This document shows, piece after piece, positions 8,164 to 16,428 of a stretch of DNA of 64,000 nt. Each line of letters begins with the position of its first letter. Position 1 is the first letter of the stretch. Both the position numbers and the translations under genes were made by a program. The notes beneath the pieces were generated by a model. The model saw only the letters and a list, made by a program, of their open reading frames with translations. It was not told the DNA's origin and ran no database searches. This stretch comes from an uncultured Alphaproteobacteria bacterium. Its GTDB lineage: Bacteria; Pseudomonadota; Alphaproteobacteria; RF32; CAG-239. The stretch covers positions 124,001 to 188,000 of the forward strand of contig CAKQDU010000002.1 in the NCBI GenBank assembly GCA_934229625.1. The letters run 5' to 3'.

Positions 8164-9444
8164 ATGACCAATAAAAATGTTGAGACCATAGACATAACAA
8201 ATATTATTGTAAATAACGAAAATGCAAGGCATGGCAAACTAGAAACAGAAAAAGATGCTATATTATGGTTATTAAGCAATAACTCAGGAAGACTGGAGGC
8301 TTTGGCGAAGGATATAGCAAAAGAAGGAAAGTTATATGAAAGGCCTTTAGTAAAAAAAGAAAATGATAAATACGTTGTTTATGATGGCAATAGACGTGTT
8401 ACTTGTTTAAAATTGTTGAACAATCCAAATTATATTGGAAATACTGCTTGGTCTACTTTTTTTGAAACATTGAAAAAGAACAATGCATATATACCGAACA
8501 AAATTGAATGTGATGTGGCTGATGATATTCAATATATTAACGAGTTGGTTGAACGAAGACATGTCGGTGGAGATACCGGAAAAGGACAATTAAAATGGAA
8601 TAGAGAACAGAAAGAGAATCATTTAATTTTAACAGGTCAGAAAAAAGTTTTAGATTTTACTGTATTTTTGCAAGATGAAATGAAAAAAGAAGGTCTGCTC
8701 GCTGAGTCAGAAACGTTAGAGCATTCTTTAATAAAACGTTTGTTTTCAGGTAATGCTTTCCGAAAGAAAATTGGTTTTATATTAGAAGATGAAAAGGTTA
8801 CGTATATTATAGATAGAAATGATGTTCTTAAAATTCTGCTCAGAATTCATAATGATATGGCTGACGGCAAAGAGACATTACATACTTTATGGAACAACAA
8901 AGATAAAGAAAGATATTTAAAAGAACTTGAAAATGAAGGTATTTTGCCGCAAATTTCTAAAGAAAATGCAAAATCTTCACAGAATGCTAAATCAATTAAT
9001 ACCCCACGTAAAAAAGTATCTTACCCTTCTATCATAGATATTGATTTCCCCATTGAGGCAAAAACAAATGAAGAAATAAAAATTAAAGCTATATGGGATG
9101 AAATGCAGTATCGCTTGAAATATACCACTCATCCCTATTCTTTAGGTGTTATGATGCGGGTTCTTTTAGAACTTGCAACAGATTATTGTTTACCGAAAAC
9201 CCATTCTTCAAAAGATAAAACTGCTCACTTAAATCAAAAAATGATGGATATCGTTTGTTTTCTTGAGGACGAAAAATTTTTGAATAAAAATGAAGCTAAC
9301 AATCTCAAAGGTACAGCAAATATAGATATAAATAGATTGCACGCATTTGTTCATAATTTAAATGCACATCCAACACCTCAAGAACTGATATCTTTATGGG
9401 GAAAATATAAGAAATACATTACAAATTGTCTGACATATAAATAA
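8164..9444 (+). CDS. ParB/sulfiredoxin-fold nuclease-like protein
   Basis: The 426-residue product has an N-terminal ParB/Srx-like domain: ITNIIVNNENAR (positions 11-22), LAKDIAKEGKLYERPLV, then the signature VVYDGNRRVTCLKLL (72-85, DGNRR being the nucleotide-binding/catalytic motif of this fold). A linker rich in Ser, Asn and Lys (about 270-290) leads to a helical C-terminal domain ending LHAFVHNLNAHPTPQEL, a pattern seen in ParB-like proteins of defence islands and reminiscent of HEPN-type helical domains. It is the first of three same-strand genes with a Panacea-type antitoxin and a PemK-like protein. Chromosome partitioning is unlikely because no ParA or parS is present; a stress or anti-phage role is inferred. 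Confidence 0.75.
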   Translation: MTNKNVETIDITNIIVNNENARHGKLETEKDAILWLLSNNSGRLEALAKDIAKEGKLYERPLVKKENDKYVVYDGNRRVTCLKLLNNPNYIGNTAWSTFFETLKKNNAYIPNKIECDVADDIQYINELVERRHVGGDTGKGQLKWNREQKENHLILTGQKKVLDFTVFLQDEMKKEGLLAESETLEHSLIKRLFSGNAFRKKIGFILEDEKVTYIIDRNDVLKILLRIHNDMADGKETLHTLWNNKDKERYLKELENEGILPQISKENAKSSQNAKSINTPRKKVSYPSIIDIDFPIEAKTNEEIKIKAIWDEMQYRLKYTTHPYSLGVMMRVLLELATDYCLPKTHSSKDKTAHLNQKMMDIVCFLEDEKFLNKNEANNLKGTANIDINRLHAFVHNLNAHPTPQELISLWGKYKKYITNCLTYK

Positions 9445-9539
9445 CATTTTGAGTATTTTATAATTTATTTAAGTTCTTGACAATCGTAAATAAAATATTT
9501 ACATATGCAATATATGATTGTTGTTGCAGTGGGGTTAGT

Positions 9540-10076
9540 ATGTATTCTTCAGATAAAATATTACAAGAAATCATTTACTTATTATCACTGAATGATAATA
9601 GGATGAATTTATTAAAACTTATGAAAGAGCTTTATCTGATAGACCGAACTTCTATTGATGAGCGTGATACTTCTGTATCCGGTGATGTTTTTTACAGTAT
9701 GCCACACGGACCAATTTTAAGTCAAACACTTAATATGCTTAACGACCTAGTCAATAATAAATGGGGAGATTATTTGGATGCTGTTAGTGCAAAATACTAT
9801 CCTGATATTCAAATAAAGCAAGAGATGGATTTTGACAGACTTAGCCATAAAGATAAATCATATATTAAAGCAATTTCAGAAAAATTTAAGAACTTTACTC
9901 CCAAAGAGCTTGAAAACTTCACTCATACCTTACCTGAATGGGTTGACCCTAAAGGCAGTAGTATAAAAATCCGCTATCGTGATGTTATGTTAGCTCTTGG
10001 AAAAAGCGAAGAAGAAATTTCCGCAGCAAAAGAAGAATACGAAAAAATAAGTGAGTTATCCAGCTTAGGAGCATAA
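9540..10076 (+). CDS. Panacea (SocA/DUF4065-type) antitoxin-like protein
   Basis: From ATG 9540 the product is 178 residues. It contains the Panacea core: ILQEIIYLLSLN, LLKLMKELYLIDR, and the conserved SVSGDVFYSMPHGPILSQTL segment (the YxxxxGP pattern typical of this family). Panacea proteins commonly act as antitoxins for many unrelated toxin families. The frame stays open to a non-ATG start at 9477, but the ATG at 9540 begins right where family similarity starts and follows GGGG. The next gene starts five bases after its stop, so the two are probably one transcript. Confidence 0.75.
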   Translation: MYSSDKILQEIIYLLSLNDNRMNLLKLMKELYLIDRTSIDERDTSVSGDVFYSMPHGPILSQTLNMLNDLVNNKWGDYLDAVSAKYYPDIQIKQEMDFDRLSHKDKSYIKAISEKFKNFTPKELENFTHTLPEWVDPKGSSIKIRYRDVMLALGKSEEEISAAKEEYEKISELSSLGA

Positions 10077-10081
10077 TAACA

Positions 10082-10492
10082 ATGGACTACAAAGGTTACT
10101 GTTTATGGGCTGATGATGTTCCTAATCCGAAAGCACCTCATTATATAGTTATTACATCTTCAGCAAATCCTGATGATATGGTAATGGTTGTTGCAATTTC
10201 TTCAATAAAATATAAATCTGATGGTTCTGAGAAATATTATGACAAATCTTGCATATTATCTGTCGGAGATATAGTTGATGACAAAGGCAACTCCATTCTT
10301 ACAAAACCATCTTTTATCCGCTATGAATATGCTATTGATATGAAAACAAAAGACATTTTAAGCAAACAATTTTCCGATAAGTATAGATATAAATGCAAAA
10401 TTTCTGATGAATTGTTAAAACGTATTCAAAATGGTGCAAAAACATCTCAGGAATTAGAACCGAGATTCCAAAAATACTTTGACTTTTTCTAG
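10082..10492 (+). CDS. Putative PemK/MazF-like toxin partner of the Panacea protein
   Basis: A 136-residue protein beginning MDYKGYCLWADDVPNPKAPH. The segment PHYIVITSSANPDDMVMVVAISS followed by SCILSVGDI and LTKPSFIRYEYA has the beta-strand order of the PemK/MazF-like fold (binding loop, then a strand carrying Ser/Pro before a Tyr-rich stretch). The similarity is weak and the conserved Arg of classical MazF is not obvious. Its five-base spacing from the Panacea gene is the main reason to propose a toxin role. It ends inside the convergent tyrosine recombinase gene by four bases. Confidence 0.55.
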   Translation: MDYKGYCLWADDVPNPKAPHYIVITSSANPDDMVMVVAISSIKYKSDGSEKYYDKSCILSVGDIVDDKGNSILTKPSFIRYEYAIDMKTKDILSKQFSDKYRYKCKISDELLKRIQNGAKTSQELEPRFQKYFDFF

Positions 10493-11088
10493 CACATCTC
10501 CACGATTTTTCTCTGCGCTTCTGTATCGTAAGCAATGTAGCGTTGAGTAGTTGCAAGGGACGAATGACCGGCAAGCATACGCACATCATTAAGTGTGCCA
10601 CCAACCAAACTTATATGTTTTGCCGCGTTTGTAATAAAAGTGCGCCGACCGCTATGTGATGAACAGCCGATAAAGCCAATACTTTTATACAAATCGTGAA
10701 AAAAATTAACAATAACCTGAGCCGTAGTTGCTTGCCCTCGTTCGGTATTTATAACTGCCTTAGCCAAACTAAAAAATTCATTTTGTTGCTGCTGCGCTAG
10801 TAATTCCATTAGCAAAGTTTTCAACTCCTTATGCAAAGGAATAATGCGCCCCGAATATTTACCCTTGCTGGCATTATTGCTTAAATTTATCACGTCGGAA
10901 ACTTCTCCGTCGGAATTACAAACCATACTCCATTTAAGTTTTGCAATTTCCTTTGCCCGTAAACCCGCTTTAAAACTTAGCATAAAAATTACCTTATTGC
11001 GAAGCGGATGCCGTGTCCCCTCTAAGTAGGTTAATGTTAAGTTTTGCTGCTTGTCTGTTAAAATTTTTGCCTGTTTGCCTATCGCCAT
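10489..11088 (-). CDS. Tyrosine recombinase, catalytic domain only
   Basis: The 199-residue product has all six residues of the phage-integrase family: Arg44 in AGLRAKEI, Lys75 or Lys77 in SKGK, His145 and Arg148 in HSGRR, His175 in LAGHSS and Tyr184 in TQRYI. The N-terminal core-binding domain found in XerC/XerD and most integrases is reduced to about 25 residues, so it is shorter than usual (about 300). It could be an invertase, an integron-like or Xer-like remnant. The start ATG at 11088 follows a weak ribosome binding site. No inverted recombination sites were found next to it. Confidence 0.85.
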   Translation of the reverse strand: MAIGKQAKILTDKQQNLTLTYLEGTRHPLRNKVIFMLSFKAGLRAKEIAKLKWSMVCNSDGEVSDVINLSNNASKGKYSGRIIPLHKELKTLLMELLAQQQQNEFFSLAKAVINTERGQATTAQVIVNFFHDLYKSIGFIGCSSHSGRRTFITNAAKHISLVGGTLNDVRMLAGHSSLATTQRYIAYDTEAQRKIVEMC

Positions 11089-11289
11089 TATTTAATTCCA
11101 AATTCATTATAACTAACTGATTATACATATAAATTATAATGAGTTTACAAAATAGTTCAAGAACAGATTGCCTCAACATCTCGGAAAATTTAGACTCATT
11201 ATAAAATATAAATTCTATAATGAATCCGTTTTCCGTGTGCATTTTTAATAATTTTATATATAGAAAATTTTTTATTGAGGAATTTTATT

Positions 11290-11643
11290 ATGCTTGAAAC
11301 TTATTATATATGCACGGATAAAAAATCTTACAAATACGCACTGCAATACTATAAAAATGAAAAGACAGGAATTTTATATTGCCTGACAGATGAAGATTTT
11401 GCACAGATTAACGAACTTTACAATACCTATCCGGACAGAAATTTTTACTTTTTCAGTTCGTGTGCTAAAGGATATTTAAAAGCCAATGTAAATGCTATTG
11501 AAAATTTCACCGATGATTACTGCGAGTTGTACGCCATACCTAACCCGAACAAAATTTCTACAACTAACCACAAGCCGGAAGAAATATATTTTACCAACCC
11601 CAATGACCGCTACAAAATCTTCGCCAGACTACATTTGAAATAA
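11290..11643 (+). CDS. Hypothetical 117-residue protein
   Basis: The start at ATG 11290 follows TTGAGG (GAGG nine bases upstream). The product, beginning MLETYYICTDKKSYKYALQY, is rich in Tyr and Asn, soluble and has no known motif. The sequence PNKISTTNHKPEEIYFTNP near the end is unusual but unrecognised. It is monocistronic and closed by a hairpin at 11667-11701. An alternative TTG start at 11275 would add five residues but has no ribosome binding site. Confidence 0.6.
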   Translation: MLETYYICTDKKSYKYALQYYKNEKTGILYCLTDEDFAQINELYNTYPDRNFYFFSSCAKGYLKANVNAIENFTDDYCELYAIPNPNKISTTNHKPEEIYFTNPNDRYKIFARLHLK

Positions 11644-11666
11644 GAAAATTTAGAATAAAAGTAATG

Positions 11667-11701
11667 TTTTGAACTATTGGAAATTTCCCAATAGTTCAAA
11701 A
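11667..11701. terminator. Bidirectional terminator hairpin
   Basis: TTTTGAACTATTGG (11667-11680) pairs perfectly with CCAATAGTTCAAAA (11688-11701). It lies between the convergent gene ends at 11643 and 11767. Confidence 0.65.
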
Positions 11702-11766
11702 TAGAAGTCTTTATGAATTGAAAGATGAAGTCAACATAATAATATCACCAGTGTTAAGTTGGCTAT

Positions 11767-12684
11767 TTATTTTTTTAGTTTTTCAATCTCATTCTTTTGC
11801 TTTTCGCTAAACAAGGCATATCCGGATTGTGTGAATGCCAATGGTCTTATTTTTTCTTCTTTTATCCAATAACGGATAGAAGATACCGGAACATTGCATA
11901 ACTTAGCAAACTTAGAAATGGTTAAGAGTGTTTTGTCAACTTCCGGCTTATTAATGTCCAACAAGTCAATCATCATTTTAAGCGAGCGATTCATTGCGGA
12001 TAGCATAAATCTGTAATATGGTTCCTTATTTTCTTGTGTTTGATAGGTTTCTAATGCGCTCAGATATCGTTTTCTATCAATAGGACGAATAATAATCGGC
12101 GCATAACCGTTTTCCATTAAAATGCTATTGAGCAACAGCCGTGCCGTTCTACCGTTTCCGTCAATAAAAGGGTGTATGGAAACCAAACGATAATGTGCCT
12201 CAATAGCCTTTATTAGCATATCATTATCTTTTTGCATTAGCCATTTAGAAAAATCGTCCATTAAATCAGGAACTTTTAACGGGTTAGGCAAAATTGTTTG
12301 CGAACCTGATATTCTAACTCGGACAGAGCGATAAAAGCCGGCGTTAGTGTCGTTAATTCCTGTTAAGATGATTTTATGAATCTTTAAAATGTAATGTTCA
12401 TCAATTTTAACATTATTTTTGGCAGATTCCATTATAAAATCAAATGCTTTTGCGTGGTTTACGGCTTCTAAATAATCATTTATAGGCTTTGCGCCGGAAG
12501 TTATTTTTTCTTCAATAGCTAATTCGGTTTCTTTACGCGTCAAGGTATTGCCCTCGATAGCATTTGAAGTGTAGGCAAGCTCTGTCTTCAGCCATTTATC
12601 GAGGGTTATTTGATTATCTTTGTTTTTTAGTAGTTTTTGAAGCGTTTTCTTGTTTTCTTCAATTTTTGCTCTGATTTCCTGCAT
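11767..12684 (-). CDS. Fic family protein with built-in inhibitory helix and MerR-like C-terminus
   Basis: The 305-residue protein starts at ATG 12684 behind GGAGCTGAT. It contains the Fic core HPFIDGNGR (171-179), which transfers AMP or another nucleotide onto target hydroxyl groups. The N-terminal SNAIEGN (40-46) fits the (S/T)xxxE(G/N) inhibitory motif of class II Fic proteins, whose Glu blocks ATP binding until relieved. The C-terminus (TISKFAKLCNVPVSSIRYWI) is a MerR/excisionase-type winged helix. An in-frame extension to 12747 exists but has no ribosome binding site. It is a single gene; such proteins may auto-regulate or modify host targets. Confidence 0.85.
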   Translation of the reverse strand: MQEIRAKIEENKKTLQKLLKNKDNQITLDKWLKTELAYTSNAIEGNTLTRKETELAIEEKITSGAKPINDYLEAVNHAKAFDFIMESAKNNVKIDEHYILKIHKIILTGINDTNAGFYRSVRVRISGSQTILPNPLKVPDLMDDFSKWLMQKDNDMLIKAIEAHYRLVSIHPFIDGNGRTARLLLNSILMENGYAPIIIRPIDRKRYLSALETYQTQENKEPYYRFMLSAMNRSLKMMIDLLDINKPEVDKTLLTISKFAKLCNVPVSSIRYWIKEEKIRPLAFTQSGYALFSEKQKNEIEKLKK

Positions 12685-12910
12685 ATCAGCTCCATACTTT
12701 ATAGTTTCAATATATACAAAGTATAAACCTTTAAATAAAAATGTCAAGTTTATAGTTAAGAAATATTGTAACTATAAAGTAGATGTTTAATAGTTTTATT
12801 TTCGTATGCTTTATAAAGAATCTTGTGATTCAATAACTCTAAGACTTGCAAGTGTTAAACATCTTTTGTAAGCTAATTGCATTATTTGAAACGTATTAAA
12901 AGGTTTGAAA

Positions 12911-13119
12911 ATGAATGATATACAGCGTGTAATTAACCAAACTCTCTCTTTACGTCAACCGCAAATAGATATTTTACTTCTATTGATAGTGGTACCACAA
13001 ATAATACAATACCGTTACAACAAGAAGTAATTAGTGCAAAAACATCAGATACAACACAAAATGACAACACCCCAAAATGAAGAAAGTTAAGCAAGTATTT
13101 GAGGATATGAAAGATTGAT
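12911..13119 (+). pseudogene. Frameshifted remnant of a helicase-type gene start
   Basis: ATG 12911 opens MNDIQRVINQTLSLRQPQ, which resembles the first helix of DEAD/DEAH or type III restriction-like helicases, and then stops after 39 codons (13030). A second frame from about 12970 continues with SIDSGTTNNTIPLQQEVI and ends at 13080, and a third tiny frame (MKKVKQVFEDMKD) ends at 13119. The pieces suggest a degraded or internally deleted gene. The parent family call rests only on the N-terminal motif. Confidence 0.45.
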
Positions 13120-13121
13120 AT

Positions 13122-14015
13122 ATGAGTGATGATATAGAAAAATACTCAGAGGCTATATTACAGGTAGTTTATAATGATGAAAATGATTATATATGGATCA
13201 AAGGTTCTGCTTTTGTTGTTTCTGTTAAAGAAAAACTGTTTGTTGTAACGGCAAGCCATTGTATATATGATGAAAATATTAAAGATTTATTCTTTTCTAA
13301 AATGTCAACACAACGAAATTGTTATTGTCTCCCCATAACACACCAAGTAAAATCGTATGACTCTAAAGAGCGTAGATGTGATACGGATTTAAGAGTATTT
13401 AAGGTTGATGATGAAGAGTATTTCAAAAATATTATGGAAAACTCCGGAGTTGAAAATTTAAGAGAATATAGTGCAGAGTTTATAAAAACACCACTTTTTC
13501 ATAAGTTGAAGAGAATATATAAAAATCGCCCAGATAAACTGCTAAGAAAATTAAAAGCTAGTAAATTATACAATACACTTACTGATAAACGAAATGAAAA
13601 AATCAAACAAAAGATTGAAAATTCAGATACATCATTGGCTGAAATTAAGAACCTTAATTTAGCGGATAGCTTTGAGTATAAAAAAAGACAAGATTGCTCT
13701 TTTGCAGGATATTCAACGGTAAAAGGAAATATGGAATTTGATGATTATGGTTTTTTAACTCATGGACACCAATATTTAATGGTCTTACACGGAGAATTAA
13801 CCGGCGATTTTTACGAGAATTCGCAAACATATGCATTAAGCTATGAAACTGATAATGATTTAGATGGGATTAGTGGGGGGCCTGTATGGGCAGACAAAAA
13901 AGTTATTGGCGTTTGTTCTTTTATTGAAGAAAAGAAAAAGCTTCTACATTTTATTCCTGTCTCAGAGGTAAAAAGAAGTATAGATTTTTGGTTTAATGAA
14001 CAAAATAAACTTTAA
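13122..14015 (+). CDS. Trypsin-like serine protease, cytoplasmic
   Basis: The 297-residue product has a chymotrypsin-type triad: His46 in VTASHCIYD, a likely Asp89 in CDTDLRVFKV and Ser251 in DGISGGPVW. There is no signal peptide or membrane segment, so it probably acts in the cytoplasm, unlike DegP-type proteases. A Lys-rich helical insertion (about 120-190) separates the Asp and Ser segments. The ribosome binding site is weak. It follows the frameshifted helicase-like remnant, so it may once have been part of a multi-gene defence locus in which a protease acts as effector; that role is inferred. Confidence 0.75.
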   Translation: MSDDIEKYSEAILQVVYNDENDYIWIKGSAFVVSVKEKLFVVTASHCIYDENIKDLFFSKMSTQRNCYCLPITHQVKSYDSKERRCDTDLRVFKVDDEEYFKNIMENSGVENLREYSAEFIKTPLFHKLKRIYKNRPDKLLRKLKASKLYNTLTDKRNEKIKQKIENSDTSLAEIKNLNLADSFEYKKRQDCSFAGYSTVKGNMEFDDYGFLTHGHQYLMVLHGELTGDFYENSQTYALSYETDNDLDGISGGPVWADKKVIGVCSFIEEKKKLLHFIPVSEVKRSIDFWFNEQNKL

Positions 14016-14370
14016 CTACTCCACTTTCTAAGTGGTGTTAAACACTGGCTTATGCTATAATAAATTTTTTAGTCACATTTTTATTGCAAAAAAGGGTATG
14101 CTTTCCTATAGTTCGTGCTCAGTATCAAAGGTGCTGATAGTGATTCATTCTTTAATTTTATAAATATTGTGCATACATTTCTTTAACTGTAATAATGGTT
14201 GCATAATACCTTAATGCAAGCAAATTATAAATTCTTCGCTTGAACTCTTGAAGATGTGAAAATATAAAATAATAAAAAAGAGTGGCAAATGCGAAGTAAT
14301 AAGTTTAACAAATTTAACAAGAGGGTCGGAAAAAATTCCGGCTCTTTCTGTTTTAAACGAAAGGCAAAAT
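14016..14370. other. Intergenic stretch without gene
   Basis: The 355 bases between the protease and DUF3768 genes hold a small hairpin (CCACTT-TCT-AAGTGG near 14022) and the terminator-like hairpin at 14321-14349. I see no other frame, repeat or promoter that I can support. Confidence 0.5.
14321..14349 (+). terminator. Possible terminator or attenuator ahead of DUF3768
   Basis: GAG-GGT-CGGAA, loop AAAA, TTCCG-G-CTC is followed by TTTCTGTTTT. It sits 20 bases before the DUF3768 start, so it could attenuate that gene or end an unseen upstream transcript. Confidence 0.4.
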
Positions 14371-14700
14371 ATGAACAATAAAATTAAGAAAATCCGAGAA
14401 TTGAACGATAATTTACGGCAAAACTTTTCCGGTGGTAAAGTTATGGTGACAAGAGGTGTTGCTGATTTACCTTTGGCTACACGGCTAAAAATTATGCAAA
14501 AAGTCCAAAGTTTTAATAATTTCAACGCAAGCAACGACCCCTATGGCGAACACGATTTTGGAGCTTTTGACTTAGAGGGCGTTACTTACTTTTGGAAAAT
14601 TGACTATTACGACCTTAATTATGAATACCTCAGCATAGACCCCAGCGACACGACAATTACTAACCGCGTACTAACAATAATGCTTGCAGATGAATACTAA
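14371..14700 (+). CDS. DUF3768 domain protein
   Basis: The whole 109-residue protein is a DUF3768 domain: IRELNDNLRQNFSGGKV at the start, NDPYGEHDFGAFDLEG in the middle, FWKIDYYD, and TTITNRVLTIMLADEY at the end. This family is widespread on alphaproteobacterial plasmids and integrative elements, often close to ParB-like or toxin genes, but has no established function. The ribosome binding site is AAAGG seven bases before ATG. Length and ends are typical, so it is intact. Its last codons overlap the convergent neighbour by four bases. It supports a plasmid or integrative origin for this region. Confidence 0.9.
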   Translation: MNNKIKKIRELNDNLRQNFSGGKVMVTRGVADLPLATRLKIMQKVQSFNNFNASNDPYGEHDFGAFDLEGVTYFWKIDYYDLNYEYLSIDPSDTTITNRVLTIMLADEY

Positions 14701-15107
14701 TTAAAATCATAAATAAATTTAATTTTTTTATAATGCAGGTCAAAAATAAGCAAAACTATTTCTATTGGTAATTTTCCCCGCCTAAACACTTTTTTAATCT
14801 CATCATCAATCCGATAATTTTCAAAATATTCTTTATTTGTCAGATATTCTCTGGAACATTGGCAATATTGTTCTGTTTTAGCAATACGGCTTTTACTTGG
14901 CAATAATCCTGCGTTCATCGCAATTTCATCTAAAAATACATAACGATTGGGATTAGCCAAAATATATGCAAATACTTTTTCAATATTACTTTGTTTACAA
15001 CCTTTAAACTTATAGCTCCAAAAAACTTTATTGTTTTTTCTCAATACCAGTTTTCGTTTTTTCTGATTATAAACTAATTTTACGTTGTTTGTTGTAACTT
15101 TTGACAT
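14697..15107 (-). CDS. Hypothetical 136-residue protein
   Basis: The ATG at 15107 follows AAAAGGGATTGAG, a good ribosome binding site; a longer frame to 15251 has none. The product is basic and begins MSKVTTNNVKLVYNQKKRKL, with SNIEKVFAYILANPNRYVFLDE in the middle, which looks like a winged-helix transcription-factor segment, and a hydrophobic helix IEIVLLIFDLHY near the end. A DNA-binding role is possible but not shown. No partner gene is evident. Confidence 0.6.
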   Translation of the reverse strand: MSKVTTNNVKLVYNQKKRKLVLRKNNKVFWSYKFKGCKQSNIEKVFAYILANPNRYVFLDEIAMNAGLLPSKSRIAKTEQYCQCSREYLTNKEYFENYRIDDEIKKVFRRGKLPIEIVLLIFDLHYKKIKFIYDFN

Positions 15108-15422
15108 CTCAATCCCTTTTACTTTTGTTGTTGGAAATTCACCGTAAAAGGATGAGCTATAAAACCAAACTATATACCTCTTCCTCCTCAAGAACAATAT
15201 TCTTGCGGTGAAGAGGGGTTCGGTCATCGTTAATGAAAAAATATCACCCAAGATGTTTATAAACCCGCTCCAATGAAAGCCATCTTGGTTAAAACAACAT
15301 AGTTAGATTGGCATAAAACAAATCCATAAGTCAACTATTATTTTTGCACCTTTTCTTTTGTGTGTAAAGGTGCAAACAAATTTCTTGAATTTTGGGCTTA
15401 TTATTTGTATAGTTGCTATGTT

Positions 15423-15605
15423 GTTAGTCCATACTAACAATGAGGTCTTCAAACCTCAAATCACTAACGGATACGAAATCCGATATTTTCGTGCCTATCC
15501 AGTCTAACTGGCTGGAGGGCAACTTAATATATTGAATATGTTGCACTTCTATTAGTGATGAAGTTTGAAGCCTCCAGCCGCCTTGTTGCGGCTTTGACTT
15601 TATTC
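15423..15605 (+). ncRNA. Strongly structured RNA candidate upstream of the HhH-GPD-like gene
   Basis: A long-range stem of 20 base pairs closes this region: GAGG 15442-15445 with CCTC 15571-15574, CTTCAAAC 15447-15454 with GTTTGAAG 15563-15570, and ATCACTAA 15460-15467 with TTAGTGAT 15552-15559, separated by one bulge and one small internal loop. Inside are three hairpins: CGGAT/ATCCG (15468-15482), CCAG/CTGG (15499-15511) and GCAAC/GTTGC (15519-15544). A GC-rich hairpin AGCCGC/GCGGCT (15576-15593) followed by TTTGACTTT may act as a terminator. Two further hairpins precede it: GTTAGT/ACTAAC (15423-15438) and GCACCTTT/AAAGGTGC (15346-15373). It resembles no RNA family that I know. It may be a cis-regulatory leader or an independent RNA. 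Confidence 0.6.
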
Positions 15606-15623
15606 AGAACCAGAGGCGCAATT

Positions 15624-16424
15624 ATGCAAGACACAGAAAATCTGAAAAAAATTTACAACTTTGCTTATACATACCTAGAGCAAAGGTCTCAAGATTTAAA
15701 CCTAAAAACTCCATTAACCAAATATTTTTTCCCGCTTTATGACATATTTGATAGTTCAAAAAATCCTACTTTAGATTTGGTTTTTGAACGTATATTAGTT
15801 TCTTTACAAAATCGCAGCTATATGCCCAATGTCATAAAGTTTGATCAAGATAAAGCCAAAATTCTTTTTGCCTTAGAATTAACTTCTCCTTATAATTTTC
15901 AAAAATTTGCCAATAATAATATTGAAAATTTATTGGCTAAACTAAAAAACTCTAAAGAGTTCACTGACAAAAATCAGTTTAAAAAATCTTGGAAAACTTG
16001 GCTGCAAGGTGCTGTTGACGGTGCTAAATGGCTGTCAGAATTTAATAACCTTGAAGAATTTAAATCCTTATTAGGCGGACAGCATAGCTTTAATCCCGAT
16101 ATTCCTCAAAAAATCAGCAAAAAGATTACCGGTTTTGGTTTTGCCCTTGCTTGTGATTTTTTGAAAGAACTCGGCTTTATAAATTACGGCAAACCAGATG
16201 TTCACCTCATCAACATATTCAAAGGACTTAAACTGATAGACAATAATACCTCTGAACAAGAAGTTTTATGCATTATAAAAGAAATGGCAGATAGCGTTAA
16301 CGTGCCAGCTTATCAAGTTGATAAAATATTCTGGCTGATAGCCACCGAAAACTTCTATTTAGATTTCTCTCAACCGCTAAGTCTTCGTGACAAATTCATC
16401 AAATCCTATTCCACAAAAGAGTGA
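15624..16424 (+). CDS. HhH-GPD DNA glycosylase-like protein (tentative)
   Basis: The start ATG 15624 follows AGAGG (15612-15616); a longer in-frame extension to 15555 overlaps the structured RNA and is less likely. In the 266-residue product the segment ITGFGFALACDFLKELGF followed by YGKPDVHLINIF resembles the helix-hairpin-helix and catalytic Asp region of HhH-GPD base-excision glycosylases. The rest is helical and poorly conserved. The gene ends four bases before the autotransporter start, so they could be cotranscribed, although the functions do not obviously match. Repair of modified bases, or recognition of modified phage DNA, would be possible roles but are inference. Confidence 0.5.
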   Translation: MQDTENLKKIYNFAYTYLEQRSQDLNLKTPLTKYFFPLYDIFDSSKNPTLDLVFERILVSLQNRSYMPNVIKFDQDKAKILFALELTSPYNFQKFANNNIENLLAKLKNSKEFTDKNQFKKSWKTWLQGAVDGAKWLSEFNNLEEFKSLLGGQHSFNPDIPQKISKKITGFGFALACDFLKELGFINYGKPDVHLINIFKGLKLIDNNTSEQEVLCIIKEMADSVNVPAYQVDKIFWLIATENFYLDFSQPLSLRDKFIKSYSTKE

Positions 16425-16428
16425 AGCT

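Noticed and set aside
11100..11280. Tyrosine recombinase attachment or invertible sites
   Set aside because: The AT-rich stretch has no pair of inverted repeats long enough to support invertase sites.
15423..15605. Retron or group II intron RNA
   Set aside because: No reverse transcriptase or intron domain V-like sequence is present nearby.
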